64,000 nucleotides of DNA from Paractinoplanes rishiriensis (GCF_016862375.1 NZ_BOMV01000059.1:62001-126000); one strand, 5' to 3'; numbered from the stretch's first letter, positions 41,415 through 50,985 are shown. Notes: generated from the letters alone by a model not told the origin. Numbers and translations are program-made.

Positions 41415-43043
41415 TCAGAGGGACCACCAGACGGTGGTGTCGGGCGGGAGTATGGCGGTGCCGTCCTCCATGGTCAGCGGGCCGCTCGCGATCAGCAGTT
41501 CGCCCGGCCGGTTGAGGCGGAGGGGCTCGGTGGTCATGTTGACCGTGCAGCGGAAGCCCTCGCCGCGGTCGAAGGCCAGTACGCCCTCGGGCGCGTCCTG
41601 CCAGGTCAGGTCTTCGTTGTGGAAGACCTTGCGGCGTAGCGCCAAGGCGTCGCGGTACATCGTCAGGGTGGCGCCGGGCACGCCGTCCTGGGCCTGGACG
41701 CTCAGGGCGGCCCAGGAGGGGGGCTGCGGGAGCCAGGTCGGGGCGCCCGCCGGGCCGAAGCCGTACGGGGTCTCGGCGCCGCTCCACGGGATCGGGACGC
41801 GGCAGCCGTCGCGGTAGCCGTCCTGACCGGTGGCGCGGTGGAACGCCGGGTCCTGGCGCACCTCCGGCGGCAGGTCGATCACCTCAGGCAGGCCCAGTTC
41901 CTCGCCCTGATAGAGGTACGCCGAGCCGGGCAACGCCAGCAGCAGCAGCGACGCCGCCCGGGCCCGGTGCAGGCCCGCCACCGGGTCGACCTCGGTGGGG
42001 CGGCGGCCGGCGACGTCGCCCTGGGTGTCCTGCATCAGGCGGTTGGTGTGCCGGACCACGTCGTGATTCGAGAGCGTCCACGTGGTGGGTGCGCCCACCG
42101 CACCCATCGCGTTGAGCGACGCGGCGATCATTTTGCGCTGGTCGCCGGCGTTCCATGAGGTGCCCAGGTAGCTGAAGTTGAACGCCTGGTGCAGCTCGTC
42201 GGCGCGAACGTAGTCGGCCACCCGGGACAGCGTGGGCGCCCACGCCTCGGCCACCGCGATCCGCTCGCCGGGGTACTCGTCGAGGATTCTGCGCCAGCTG
42301 CGGTAGATCTCGTGGACGCCGTCGCGGTCGAAGCACGGGCTCTCGCCGACGTCGAGCAGATGCCACTCGGTGGGGCGGCCGATGTCCGGCAGCCCGGCCT
42401 CTTTGACCAGGCCGTGCGCCACGTCGATGCGGAAGCCGTCGACGCCCAGGTCGAGCCAGAAGCGCAGGATGGTGCGGAACTCGTCGGCCACCGCGGGGTG
42501 GTCCCAGTTGAAGTCGGGCTGCTCGGCGGCGAACAGGTGCAGGTACCACTGGCCGTCGGGAACCTGCGTCCAGGCCGGGCCGCCGAAGATGGACGGCCAG
42601 TCGTTCGGCGGAAGAGAGCCGCGACCCTCCCGGAAGTGATAGCGGGCCCGCAGCGGCGACCCCGGGCCCTCAGCCAGCGCCTGCTGGAACCATTCGTGCT
42701 GGTCGGACGAGTGGTTCGGCACCAGGTCGACGATCACCCGCAGACCCAGGTCGTGGGCGTCGGTGACCAGGCCGCGGGCGTCCTCGACGGTGCCGAAGAT
42801 CGGGTCCACGGTGCGGTAGTCGGCCACGTCGTAGCCGGCGTCGGCCTGCGGTGACAGGTAGAAGGGCGACAGCCACACCGCGTCGACGCCCAGGTCGCGC
42901 AGGTACGGCAGGCGGCTGCGGATGCCGGGCAGGTCGCCGATGCCGTCGCCGTTCGCGTCGGCGAAGCTGCGCGGATAAATCTGGTAGATGACCGCGTCTC
43001 GCCACCAAGGAGCGGGGGGACGCGGCGCGAGGAGATCGGTCAT
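41415..43043 (-). CDS. GH13 alpha-glucosidase
   Basis: A 542-aa GH13 enzyme of the oligo-1,6-/alpha-glucosidase type, cytoplasmic. It starts WWRDAVIYQIYPRSFADANG; the four GH13 regions are present: DLVPNHSS, GFRIDVAHG with nucleophile Asp207, VAEAW with acid/base Glu267 and SNHD with Asp328. The Val in DLVPNH and the QIYPRSF motif fit hydrolysis of alpha-1,4/1,6 oligosaccharides. It lies downstream of a LacI gene on the same strand with an operator between them; a maltose transporter is not in the window. Confidence 0.95.
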   Translation of the reverse strand: MTDLLAPRPPAPWWRDAVIYQIYPRSFADANGDGIGDLPGIRSRLPYLRDLGVDAVWLSPFYLSPQADAGYDVADYRTVDPIFGTVEDARGLVTDAHDLGLRVIVDLVPNHSSDQHEWFQQALAEGPGSPLRARYHFREGRGSLPPNDWPSIFGGPAWTQVPDGQWYLHLFAAEQPDFNWDHPAVADEFRTILRFWLDLGVDGFRIDVAHGLVKEAGLPDIGRPTEWHLLDVGESPCFDRDGVHEIYRSWRRILDEYPGERIAVAEAWAPTLSRVADYVRADELHQAFNFSYLGTSWNAGDQRKMIAASLNAMGAVGAPTTWTLSNHDVVRHTNRLMQDTQGDVAGRRPTEVDPVAGLHRARAASLLLLALPGSAYLYQGEELGLPEVIDLPPEVRQDPAFHRATGQDGYRDGCRVPIPWSGAETPYGFGPAGAPTWLPQPPSWAALSVQAQDGVPGATLTMYRDALALRRKVFHNEDLTWQDAPEGVLAFDRGEGFRCTVNMTTEPLRLNRPGELLIASGPLTMEDGTAILPPDTTVWWSL

Positions 43044-43066
43044 AGCCGATCACAGTATCAGGTTAC

Positions 43067-43078
43067 TAACTCGTGTTA
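43067..43078 (-). promoter_or_regulatory. LacI-type operator before GH13 glucosidase
   Basis: TAACTCGTGTTA: a dyad TAAC/GTTA around a central CG, as in LacI-family operators, 23 bases upstream of the glucosidase ATG and overlapping the lacI-type gene's stop codon. Confidence 0.6.
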
Positions 43079-44122
43079 CATCCGTGGTTTCGCCGCCGAC
43101 TCGCGAACCATCAGGGTGGTGCCGAGGAACTGGTGCGGATGCTGGTCCTCGCCGCGGACCGCGGAGATCAGGAAGCTGGCGGCGCTGCGGCCCTTGGTGA
43201 CGATGGGCTGCCGCACGGTGGTCAGCCGGGGGCGGAACCAGGCCGACTCGGCCAGGTCGTCGAAGCCGGTCACCGAGACGTCCCCGGGCACGTCCAGGCC
43301 CAGTTCGCCGAGGGCGTCGACGGCGCCGTACGCGAGCACGTCGGACAGCGCCAGGATCGCGGTCGGCCGCTCGGCGGCGGACATCAGCTGCTTGGTGGCG
43401 CGGTATCCCTCGTACCGGCTCACCGGCACCTCGGCCAGCGCGACGTCGGACATCGCGAGGCCCGCGGTGGCCAGCGCCTCGGCGATCCCGGTCAGCCGGC
43501 GGCCGAGCGGGCCGCGGTAACCCCGGGTCGCCACGTCCGGACCCGGGCCGATGGACAGCAGCGCGATCCGCCGGTGGCCGAGTTCGAGCAGGTAGCGGGC
43601 CACGTCGTGAGCCCCGCCCCGGTCGTCGACCTCGACGCTCGCCGCGTTCTCGAAGCGGTCGCTGTCGACCAGGACGTACGGGATGCCGCGGCGCTCCAGC
43701 TCGACCACCTCGGCGCCCTCGGTCTCCAGACCGCAGACGATGAAGCCGTCCACCGCCGCGTACGGGATCGCCTTGAGCACCGAATCCCCCAGCGGCGGGG
43801 TGAGCAGCAGCGTGTAGCCCTCCTGGTCGCAGATCTGCCCGACGCCCATCAGGAAGCGGGCGTAGTACGGGTTTTCCATGACCTGGGCCAGCCGCTGCGG
43901 CAGCAGCACCCCGATCGAAGTGGTGGTGCCGGCCTGCAGCATCCGGGCGAGCGTGTTCGGCGTGTAGCCGAGCGCGGCGGCCGCCGCGAGAATGCGTTCA
44001 CGGGTTGCCGCCGAGATCCGCTGCGGGTTGTTGAACGCGAACGAGACGGCCGACCGGGACACCCCGGCGGCCGCGGCCACGTCGCTCGACGTCGGCTTGC
44101 CGCCGACTTTCCTCGACGGCAT
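43076..44122 (-). CDS. LacI-family regulator, probably of the GH13 glucosidase
   Basis: A 348-aa LacI/GalR regulator: DNA-binding part TSSDVAAAAGVSRSAVSFAF, hinge YTPNTLARMLQ, then the effector domain with AILALSDVLAYGAV and VTGFDDLAESAWF. It lies 32 bases upstream of the GH13 gene on the same strand and is likely its repressor, sensing a maltose-type sugar. It begins 13 bases after the upstream oxidoreductase gene ends. Confidence 0.94.
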   Translation of the reverse strand: MPSRKVGGKPTSSDVAAAAGVSRSAVSFAFNNPQRISAATRERILAAAAALGYTPNTLARMLQAGTTTSIGVLLPQRLAQVMENPYYARFLMGVGQICDQEGYTLLLTPPLGDSVLKAIPYAAVDGFIVCGLETEGAEVVELERRGIPYVLVDSDRFENAASVEVDDRGGAHDVARYLLELGHRRIALLSIGPGPDVATRGYRGPLGRRLTGIAEALATAGLAMSDVALAEVPVSRYEGYRATKQLMSAAERPTAILALSDVLAYGAVDALGELGLDVPGDVSVTGFDDLAESAWFRPRLTTVRQPIVTKGRSAASFLISAVRGEDQHPHQFLGTTLMVRESAAKPRM

Positions 44123-44135
44123 GGGCCCACAATAG

Positions 44136-45113
44136 TCAGTACGCGACGCCGATCTCGTCGCGGATCGTGTCGAGCAGCCCCATGATCTCCAAAGTGGTGG
44201 CGTGCGGGACGTGCGGGCTCTCCAGGTCGCCGGCCAGGATGCACCGCTGCACCTCGGCCGCCTCGAACTGGTAACCGTTGCCCTCGAACGGGAACTGGAA
44301 CGTCTCCGGCGCGTGGTTCGGCCGGTTCAGCACGAACTCGCGCGGCACGAAGAAGCCGGGCGGCAGGTCGATCCGGCCGTCGGTGCCGGTGATCGACGCG
44401 CCGTTCCGGCTGTTGCCGTTGATGCTGCAGGTGAGGGCCGCGACCGCGCCCGCCTCCCAGCCGAGCAGGACGCCGGTGTTCTCGTCCACGCCCTCCGGGG
44501 TCAGGTGCGCCCAGGCCTGCACCGACCGCGGCGCGCCCATGATCAGGTGGGCCAGGTGGATCGGGTAGACGCCCAGGTCGAGCAGCGCGCCGCCGCCCAG
44601 CTTCGGGTTGCGCAGCCGGTGCTCGGCCTCGAACGGGCCCTGGAGACCGAAGTCCGCGTGGATGGCGCTGACCCAGCCGATCGCCCCCTCGGCGACCAGT
44701 TCGGCCACCTTGAGCACGGCCGGGTTGAGGCGCATCCACATCGCCTCCATGAGGAACACGCCCCTGGTGTGCGCGGCCTGCACCAGCGACGCCGCCGACG
44801 CCAGGTCCAGCGTGATCGGCTTTTCCACCAGGACGGCCTTGCCGCCCTCGATGCAGGTCAGGGCCGCGTCCAGGTGCTGCGCGTGCGGCGTGGCCACATA
44901 GACGACGTCCACGTCCGGGTCGGCGGCGAGTTCGGCATAGGAGCCGTAGGCGCGGGCGAAGCCGAACCGTTCGGCGAACGCGGCGGCGGTCTCCGCGGAC
45001 CGCGAACCGACCGCGGCGAGTTCGGCGCCCGGCGCGAGCGGCAGGTCCCGGGCGAACTGTGCGGCGATCCCGCCGAGGCCGACGATGCCCCAGCGGACCT
45101 TCTGTTCGGTCAT
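44136..45113 (-). CDS. Gfo/Idh/MocA-family oxidoreductase
   Basis: A 325-aa NAD(P)-dependent sugar-type dehydrogenase. The Rossmann start is VRWGIVGLGGIAAQFARDL, the family motif is VLVEKPITLD with the catalytic Lys, and GGGALLDLGVYPIHLAHLIM carries the substrate-contact Asp and His. The set fits the trans-1,2-dihydrobenzenediol/glucose-fructose oxidoreductase subgroup; substrate unknown. The ATG at 45113 is supported by the Rossmann start; it may be co-transcribed with the LacI and GH13 genes. Confidence 0.92.
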   Translation of the reverse strand: MTEQKVRWGIVGLGGIAAQFARDLPLAPGAELAAVGSRSAETAAAFAERFGFARAYGSYAELAADPDVDVVYVATPHAQHLDAALTCIEGGKAVLVEKPITLDLASAASLVQAAHTRGVFLMEAMWMRLNPAVLKVAELVAEGAIGWVSAIHADFGLQGPFEAEHRLRNPKLGGGALLDLGVYPIHLAHLIMGAPRSVQAWAHLTPEGVDENTGVLLGWEAGAVAALTCSINGNSRNGASITGTDGRIDLPPGFFVPREFVLNRPNHAPETFQFPFEGNGYQFEAAEVQRCILAGDLESPHVPHATTLEIMGLLDTIRDEIGVAY

Positions 45114-45160
45114 GATCGCCACGGTAGTACCTCGGCCGCCTCCAATGGCAGGATCGACGG

Positions 45161-46018
45161 GTGACCGACTCGAATGCGGGCCGACCGGCCGAGGTATCCG
45201 CGATGTCGTTACCACCCGCTCTGGTGCAGCGCGCCCGCGAGTTTCGCGGCGAACCCGCGCCCGTGCGCCCCGCGGCCACCGTCGTTCTCCTACGCCCCGA
45301 GGGTGGCAAATTCCAGCTGTACGTGGTGAAGCGAGCCGCCACCATGGTCTTCGGCGGCCTGTACGCCTTCCCCGGCGGCGGCGTGGACCCGTCCGACCGG
45401 CCCGAGACGATCCGCCACGACTGGGCCGACCGGCTCGGCGTGCCCGACGAGCAGGCCCGGGCCGTGGTCGGCGCGGCCGCCCGGGAACTGTTCGAGGAGG
45501 CCGGCGTGCTGCTGGCCGGCCCGGTCGGCGAACTCGACCGGACGGTGAGCGACGGCACGCTGACCGGCGTGGTGTCGCACGGGGTCGTCGGCGACGTGAG
45601 CGCGGACGACTGGGAGGCCGACCGCGCGGCCGTGGCGGCCCGCGAGCTGACCATGACCGAGTTGCTGGCCCGGCGCGGGCTGCGGTTGCGCGACGACCTG
45701 TTGCTGCCCTGGGCGCGCTGGATCACACCGGAGTTCGAGCCGCGGCGCTTCGACACGTGGTTCTTCGTGGCCCTGCTGCCGGACGGCCAGACGGCCCGCG
45801 ACGTGTCCGGCGAGAGCGAGGCGGTCAGCTGGATCGACCCCTCGGCCGCGGACGGTTTGGCCATGCTCCCGCCGACCCGCTCGACCGTCGACTCGCTCTC
45901 GGCGTACCGCCGCATTGAAGAAGTGGTCGCGGCCGCGACGCGCCGCGATGCCGCAACCCCGGTCATGCCTCGCGTGGAGATCACGCCGGAGGGCGGCGCC
46001 GTCCTGCACCTGCCGTGA
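45161..46018 (+). CDS. Nudix hydrolase
   Basis: A 285-aa Nudix protein. The box is split: GGLYAFPGGGVDPSDRP, then an insert of about 30 residues before AAARELFEEAGVLL, which supplies the catalytic RExxEE. The insert and overall length resemble NUDT19-type (acyl-CoA) hydrolases, but the substrate cannot be assigned. GTG start. It is divergent from the oxidoreductase and convergent with pstB, with a hairpin across its stop codon. Confidence 0.92.
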   Translation: MTDSNAGRPAEVSAMSLPPALVQRAREFRGEPAPVRPAATVVLLRPEGGKFQLYVVKRAATMVFGGLYAFPGGGVDPSDRPETIRHDWADRLGVPDEQARAVVGAAARELFEEAGVLLAGPVGELDRTVSDGTLTGVVSHGVVGDVSADDWEADRAAVAARELTMTELLARRGLRLRDDLLLPWARWITPEFEPRRFDTWFFVALLPDGQTARDVSGESEAVSWIDPSAADGLAMLPPTRSTVDSLSAYRRIEEVVAAATRRDAATPVMPRVEITPEGGAVLHLP

Positions 46019-46030
46019 GACGGCGCCGCC
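45992..46030. terminator. Bidirectional hairpin between Nudix gene and pstB
   Basis: Perfect 12-base arms GGCGGCGCCGTC (45992-46003) and GACGGCGCCGCC (46019-46030), 15-base loop, spanning the Nudix stop and ending 10 bases before the pstB stop. Suits a shared terminator of two convergent genes. Confidence 0.6.
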
Positions 46031-46039
46031 GGGCCGTGA

Positions 46040-46825
46040 TTAGCCGAAGCGACCGGTGATGTAGTCCTCGGTCTTCTTCTCGGTCGGGTTGCTGAAGATC
46101 TTCTGGGTGTCGTCGTATTCGATCAGGCGGCCCGGGTCGCCGGTCTTGTCGATCGAGAAGAACCCGGTCCGGTCGCTGACCCGGGCGGCCTGCTGCATGT
46201 TGTGCGTGACGATGATGATCGTGAAGCGGTCCTTCAGCTTGAACATCAGGTCCTCGATCGCCAGCGTCGAGATCGGGTCGAGCGCCGAACAGGGCTCGTC
46301 CATGAGCACCACCTGCGGCTCGACCGCGATGGTGCGGGCGATGCAGAGCCGCTGCTGCTGGCCGCCGGACAGGCCGGCACCGGGACGGCCGAGCCGGTCC
46401 TTGACCTCCTCCCAGAGGTTGGCCGAGCGCAGCGACTGCTCGCACGCGTCGTCCAGCAGAGACTTCTTCTTGACCCCGTTGAGCTTGAGGCCGGCCACCA
46501 CGTTCTCGTAGATCGACATGGTGGGGAACGGGTTGGGCCGCTGGAAGACCATGCCGATCATGCGACGGACCGCGGTGACGTCCACGTCGGCGTCGTAGAT
46601 GTTCTGGTCGTCGATGGTCAGCCGGCCCTCGATGCGGGCGTTCGGCAGCACCTCGTGCATCCGGTTGATCGACCGCAGGAAGGTGGACTTGCCGCAACCG
46701 GACGGCCCGATCAGAGCGGTGATCGTCTTGGGTTCGACGGTCATCGAGATACTGTCGATCGCCTTGAACGAGCCGTAGTAGGAGGAGACGTTGCTCGCCT
46801 CGATGCGCTTGGCCATGGTGGACAC
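46040..46825 (-). CDS. pstB: PstB, phosphate ABC transporter ATPase
   Basis: PstB (261 aa) powers high-affinity phosphate uptake. Walker A is GPSGCGKST, the Q-loop [17 protein letters not shown] is the PstB hallmark, the signature is LSGGQQQR and Walker [13 protein letters not shown], followed by [13 protein letters not shown]. An ATG at 46816 (MAKRIEAS) may be the true start. Last gene of pstSCAB; starts three bases after pstA ends. Confidence 0.97.
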   Translation of the reverse strand: MSTMAKRIEASNVSSYYGSFKAIDSISMTVEPKTITALIGPSGCGKSTFLRSINRMHEVLPNARIEGRLTIDDQNIYDADVDVTAVRRMIGMVFQRPNPFPTMSIYENVVAGLKLNGVKKKSLLDDACEQSLRSANLWEEVKDRLGRPGAGLSGGQQQRLCIARTIAVEPQVVLMDEPCSALDPISTLAIEDLMFKLKDRFTIIIVTHNMQQAARVSDRTGFFSIDKTGDPGRLIEYDDTQKIFSNPTEKKTEDYITGRFG

Positions 46826-46828
46826 CTC

Positions 46829-47914
46829 TTAACGGGACAGACTGTTGCGACGGGCGAGCATCTTGGCCGCGATCGTCAGGATGAGCACGAGGGCGACGAG
46901 CGTCAGCGCGGCGGTCCAGGCGCGCGCCGGTGCGTACCGGGAGGCGTCGCCGGCCTGCTGGTACACGAAGAGCGCCAGGGACGACTGATTGCCGCCGAAC
47001 GGATCGAAGTTGATCGCGGCGGCACCGCCGGCGACCAGCAGGACCGGGGCCGTCTCGCCGGCCGCCCGGGCGACCGCGAGCATGATGCCGGTGACGATGC
47101 CGGGCAGCGCGGTCGGCACCACGATCTTGAGGATCGTCTTCCACTGCGGCACGCCGAGCGCGTACGCGCCCTCCCGCAGCGGCCCCGGCACCAGTCGCAA
47201 CATCTCCTCGGTGGAGCGGACGATGGTCGGCAACATCAGCACCGACAGCGCCAGCGCGGCGGCGAAGCCGGAGAAGCGCGGCTGCCCGTCGTTGAACCAG
47301 GGGCTGACGATCAGCACCCAGAACGCCAGGATGAACAGGCCGGCCACGATGGACGGGATGCCGGTCATCACGTCCACGAAGAAGCGGACCGTGTTGGCGA
47401 ACCGCCCCCGGCCGTACTCGACCAGGTAGATCGCGCCGAGCACGCCGAGTGGCACGGCGATCAGGGTGGCGATGGCGACCTGCTCGAGGGTGCCGATGAT
47501 GGCGTGATAGGCGCCGCCGTTCGGGTCGCGGGCGCCGATGTTGTTCATCGAGGTTCCGAAGAAGTCACCGTCCAGCCGCTCGACGCCCTTGGAGATCAAC
47601 GTCCACACCACCGAGGCGAGCGGCAGGATGGCGAGCACGCAGGCCGAGTAGATCAGCGACTTCCAGGCCCGGTTGCGGGCGGCGCGCCGGCCCTCCACCC
47701 GGCTCGCCGCCGCGAACAGGCCGGCCAGGTAGAGGATGCCGGCCACCACCAGCACCAGGACCCAGTTGCCGATGCCGAGGCCGTAGACGACGACGGCACC
47801 GAGCAGCACGGCGAGGACCGCGATGCCGATGTTCACGCCGAGCGACAGCTTCCTGGTCCGAATGTTGTCCGGCGTCATGACGACGCTCTTGAGCTCGCGT
47901 TCGAGAAGACTCAT
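46829..47914 (-). CDS. pstA: PstA, phosphate ABC transporter permease
   Basis: PstA (361 aa) is a membrane permease of the phosphate importer. The body has the permease features GAIYLVEYGRGRFANTVRFF, VDVMTGIPSIVAGLFILAFW and the EAA loop REGAYALGVPQWKTILKIVV. Extra N-terminal membrane segments (about residues 27-100) precede the core. The ATG at 47914 overlaps the pstC stop by four bases (ATGA); the longer upstream frame shadows pstC. Confidence 0.96.
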   Translation of the reverse strand: MSLLERELKSVVMTPDNIRTRKLSLGVNIGIAVLAVLLGAVVVYGLGIGNWVLVLVVAGILYLAGLFAAASRVEGRRAARNRAWKSLIYSACVLAILPLASVVWTLISKGVERLDGDFFGTSMNNIGARDPNGGAYHAIIGTLEQVAIATLIAVPLGVLGAIYLVEYGRGRFANTVRFFVDVMTGIPSIVAGLFILAFWVLIVSPWFNDGQPRFSGFAAALALSVLMLPTIVRSTEEMLRLVPGPLREGAYALGVPQWKTILKIVVPTALPGIVTGIMLAVARAAGETAPVLLVAGGAAAINFDPFGGNQSSLALFVYQQAGDASRYAPARAWTAALTLVALVLILTIAAKMLARRNSLSR

Positions 47915-48972
47915 GCGGCACTGTCCCGGAATTCGCGGCGGCGGTAGATGATCGCCCGGGCCGCCATGTTGACCACCAGGGTGATGGCGAACAGCACCAG
48001 ACCGGACGCGATGAGCGCGCCGCGGCCGGTGGCGTTGGCCTCGCCGAAGGTGTTGGCGATGTTGGCGGCGATCGAGTTGCCGCCGTTTTCGATCACGTTG
48101 AACGAGATGTTGAAGACCGTGCCGAGCGTCAGCGCCAGGGCGATCGTCTCGCCGAGCGCGCGGCCCAGGCCGAGCATCACCGCGGCGATCACGCCGGGCT
48201 TGCCGTAGGGCAGCACCGAGGTCCGGATCATCTCCCATTTGGTGGCGCCCAGGGCGAGCGCCGCCTCCTCGTTCATGGCCGGGGTCTGCTGGAAGACCTC
48301 CCGGGAGAGCGAGGTGACGATCGGTAGCACCATGATCGCCAGGACCAGGCTGCCGAGCAGAACCGAGCGGCCGAACGGTCCGTCACCGCCGAAGATCGGA
48401 ATCCAGCTGAAGTACGTGTTGAGCCAGACCGAGAAGTCCCGGACCGGCTCGAGGAAGACGTCCCGCCCCCACAGGCCGAACACCACACTGGGCACAGCGG
48501 CGAGCAGATCGATGGTGAAACCCAGCGGGTTGGCGAGCCGCTTGGGCGCGTAGTGCGACAGGAACAGCGCGATGCCCAGCGCGATGGGAACCGCCACGAT
48601 GAGCGCGATGATCGAGGTCAGCACCGTGCCGAAGGCCAGGGCCGCGATGCCGAACTTGGGCTCGGAGTCGTTCGGGAACCACTGCTTGAAGGTCAGGAAG
48701 TTCTCGGTGTCGGCCTGGATCGCGGGCACGGCCTTCGAGATCAGGAAGACCGCGATGGCCACGATGATGACCAGCACCATCGCGCCGGCCGCGGTCGAGA
48801 CGCCGCGGAACCCGGTCTCCATCGAGAACCGGGCCTTCTTGGGCAGGGCTCCACCGCCGCCGATCGGGGGTTGTTTGTAGCTTCTCGGCGAAACGCCGGT
48901 GCCGGCGGACCGGGGATCAGTACCCGGGCCGCCGGCGGTGGCGTTCGTCGAGCGGGAGGGGTAGTCACCCAT
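47911..48972 (-). CDS. pstC: PstC, phosphate ABC transporter permease
   Basis: PstC (353 aa) pairs with PstA. A Gly/Pro/Ser-rich cytoplasmic N-terminus of about 50 residues is followed by membrane segments, the FWxxxEPKFGIAALAFGT-like motif (NDSEPKFGIAALAFGTVLTS), DLLAAVPSVVFGLWG and the EAA loop NEEAALALGATKWEMIRTSV. The gap to pstS is 41 bases. Confidence 0.97.
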   Translation of the reverse strand: MGDYPSRSTNATAGGPGTDPRSAGTGVSPRSYKQPPIGGGGALPKKARFSMETGFRGVSTAAGAMVLVIIVAIAVFLISKAVPAIQADTENFLTFKQWFPNDSEPKFGIAALAFGTVLTSIIALIVAVPIALGIALFLSHYAPKRLANPLGFTIDLLAAVPSVVFGLWGRDVFLEPVRDFSVWLNTYFSWIPIFGGDGPFGRSVLLGSLVLAIMVLPIVTSLSREVFQQTPAMNEEAALALGATKWEMIRTSVLPYGKPGVIAAVMLGLGRALGETIALALTLGTVFNISFNVIENGGNSIAANIANTFGEANATGRGALIASGLVLFAITLVVNMAARAIIYRRREFRDSAA

Positions 48973-49013
48973 CTGCTCGCTCGCTGTCGTTCGGAGGGAT
49001 GTGGTGTACGGCG

Positions 49014-50111
49014 TCAGCTGATCGAGGCGACCGAAGCCTCGACCTTGGCGCGCACGGACTCGGGCAGCGGCGCGTAGCCGAGTTCGGCCAGTGCCGACTG
49101 GCCGCCGGTGCTCGCGGTGTAGGACAGGAACGCCTTGATGTCGGCGGCCTTCGCGGAACCCTTGCTGCAGGTGATCTCGTACGTGATCAGGACGATCGGG
49201 TACGCGCCGGCGGTGCTGGTGGCGTAGTCGATCTCCATCTTGAGGTCGCTGCCGGTGCCGGTGACCTTGGCGCCCTCGATGGCCTTACCGGCGCTCTCGC
49301 CGGTCAGCTCGACGAACTCGCCGGCGCCGTTCTTGACCTTCGCCTGCTGGAGCTCGCTGTTCTCGGCGAACGACAGCTCGACGTACGAGATCGTGCCCGG
49401 GGTGCTCTTGACCTGGCTGGCCACCCCATCGGACTTGGCCGCACCGGTGCCGCCCGGGGCCTTCCACGCCTTGGCGTTGCCGAACGTCCAGTCGGCCTCG
49501 GCGGTCTTGCTCAGGTACTTGGTGAAGTTGTCCGTGGTGCCGGACTCGTCCGAGCGGTGCACCGACTGGATCGTCGTGGCCGGCAGCTTGGCGCCGCTGT
49601 TCAGCGCCGCGATGGCCGGGTCGTCCCACTTGGTGATCTTGCCGCCGAAGATCTTGGCGAGGGTAGAGGCGTCCAGTTGGAGGCCGTCGACACCCTCGAG
49701 GTTGTAGACGACGGCGATCGGGCCGATCACCATCGGCAGGTGCAGAGCGGCACCGCCGCCGCACTTCGCGTCGGCCTGGGTCTGCTCGTCCTCCTTGAGG
49801 GCGGAGTCCGAACCGGCGAAGTCGGCGGTGCCGGAAATGAAGGCCTGGATACCGGCGCCGGAGCCGGTGCCCTGGTAGTCGATCTTGGCGTTCGAACACT
49901 GACCCTGGTAGGTCTTGATCCACTCGTCCATGGCGTTCTTCTGGGCCGTGGAGCCCTGCGCCGTCAGACTGCCAGACGAGCAGTTACCAGCCGCCACGGA
50001 AGCGTCGGAGCTTCCGCCCGCCGGCGTGTTGTTGTCCGAGCCGCACGCGGCGAGCGCGAGCGTCGCAGTCAAAGCAATGCCGGCCAGGTAACCGGACCGC
50101 TGGAGCTTCAC
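49014..50111 (-). CDS. pstS: PstS, phosphate-binding lipoprotein
   Basis: PstS (365 aa) captures phosphate outside the membrane. It has a lipoprotein signal with the lipobox LAAC (lipidated Cys23), then the binding motifs LTAQGSTAQKNAMDEW, YQGTGSGAGIQAFISGTADF, AGSDSAL and VHRSDESGTTDNFTKYL. The GTG at 50111 has AGGGA upstream; the longer frame extends into the promoter. First gene of the operon, behind a PHO box. Confidence 0.97.
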   Translation of the reverse strand: MKLQRSGYLAGIALTATLALAACGSDNNTPAGGSSDASVAAGNCSSGSLTAQGSTAQKNAMDEWIKTYQGQCSNAKIDYQGTGSGAGIQAFISGTADFAGSDSALKEDEQTQADAKCGGGAALHLPMVIGPIAVVYNLEGVDGLQLDASTLAKIFGGKITKWDDPAIAALNSGAKLPATTIQSVHRSDESGTTDNFTKYLSKTAEADWTFGNAKAWKAPGGTGAAKSDGVASQVKSTPGTISYVELSFAENSELQQAKVKNGAGEFVELTGESAGKAIEGAKVTGTGSDLKMEIDYATSTAGAYPIVLITYEITCSKGSAKAADIKAFLSYTASTGGQSALAELGYAPLPESVRAKVEASVASIS

Positions 50112-50203
50112 AATCGTCCCTTCGGGGTGAGGTGCACAGATGCCGATCTCGCACCGGCACACCCGAAACCTAAATTCGGTAGGTAGACGCCGCCCCGGCC
50201 ACA

Positions 50204-50221
50204 AATGAACGAGCGGTGAAC
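50204..50221 (-). promoter_or_regulatory. PHO box before pstS
   Basis: On the minus strand GTTCACC (50221-50215) and GTTCATT (50210-50204), 11-base spacing, matching the PhoP direct repeat of Streptomyces. It lies about 100 bases upstream of pstS. A further GTTCAC lies at 50276-50271. The remaining 289-base gap (50112-50400) holds no gene I can see. Confidence 0.7.
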
Positions 50222-50400
50222 AGGTGCGGCCCGCGAGGTGGCCTTGCCCTGAGCCCGAGTTGTCCGTTCCGTGAACTGGGAGGTCGGAGTCCGTAATGAC
50301 GGATAAGTCGGCGAATCCCGGCCCGGCCGGCGCACCGCGTGAACCCGAATCGGCGGTCGCGGAAAGACACTGGTGACAACTCTTCGTCGAGGAGGTTCCC

Positions 50401-50985
50401 GTGGCCCGGGTCGAAGCCCAAGGTGACGCCGAGGTGATGCGGGCGTCGATCGCCGAGCCGGACCGGTTCGCGACGCTGTACGACCGGTACGCCGGAGCCC
50501 TCTACCGGTACGCGCACCAGCGGGTCGGTCCGCAGGCGGCGCAGGACGTCGTCGCGGAGACGTTCCTGGCCGCGTTCCAGCGGCGGACCGCCTACGACGC
50601 GAACCGGCCCGAGGCCCGACCGTGGCTGTTCGGCATTCTCACCCGCAAGCTGGCCCGCTACCGCCGGTCGGAACGGGCCGACTATCGGGCCCTGTCCCGT
50701 TCCTCGGTGGACACGACGATCGACGGTCCGGCCGACGTGGTGGCCGAACGCGTCACGGCGCACGCCGCGCGGGCCGCGCTGGGCGCGGCGCTGGCCGGCC
50801 TGCCGGCCCGCGACCGGGACGTCCTGCTGCTGGTGGCGTGGGGCGAACTGAGCTACGAGGAGGTCGCGGCCGCGCTCGGCATCCCGGTGGGCACGGTGCG
50901 GTCCCGCCTCAACCGCGCCCGCCGGAAGGTCAAGGAATCCCTGGGCGGCGTCAACCCGATCAGTGCAACGGAGGACGACCGATGA
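50401..50985 (+). CDS. ECF-family RNA polymerase sigma factor
   Basis: A 194-aa sigma-70 family factor with region 2 (FATLYDRYAGALYRYAHQRV; AQDVVAETFLAAFQRR; RPWLFGILTRKLARYRR) and region 4 (LAGLPARDRDVLLLVAW, then LSYEEVAAALGIPVGTVRSR). The GTG has GAGGAGG eight bases upstream. It overlaps the downstream membrane protein gene by four bases (ATGA), a pairing typical of an extracytoplasmic sigma factor and its membrane partner. Confidence 0.94.
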   Translation: MARVEAQGDAEVMRASIAEPDRFATLYDRYAGALYRYAHQRVGPQAAQDVVAETFLAAFQRRTAYDANRPEARPWLFGILTRKLARYRRSERADYRALSRSSVDTTIDGPADVVAERVTAHAARAALGAALAGLPARDRDVLLLVAWGELSYEEVAAALGIPVGTVRSRLNRARRKVKESLGGVNPISATEDDR

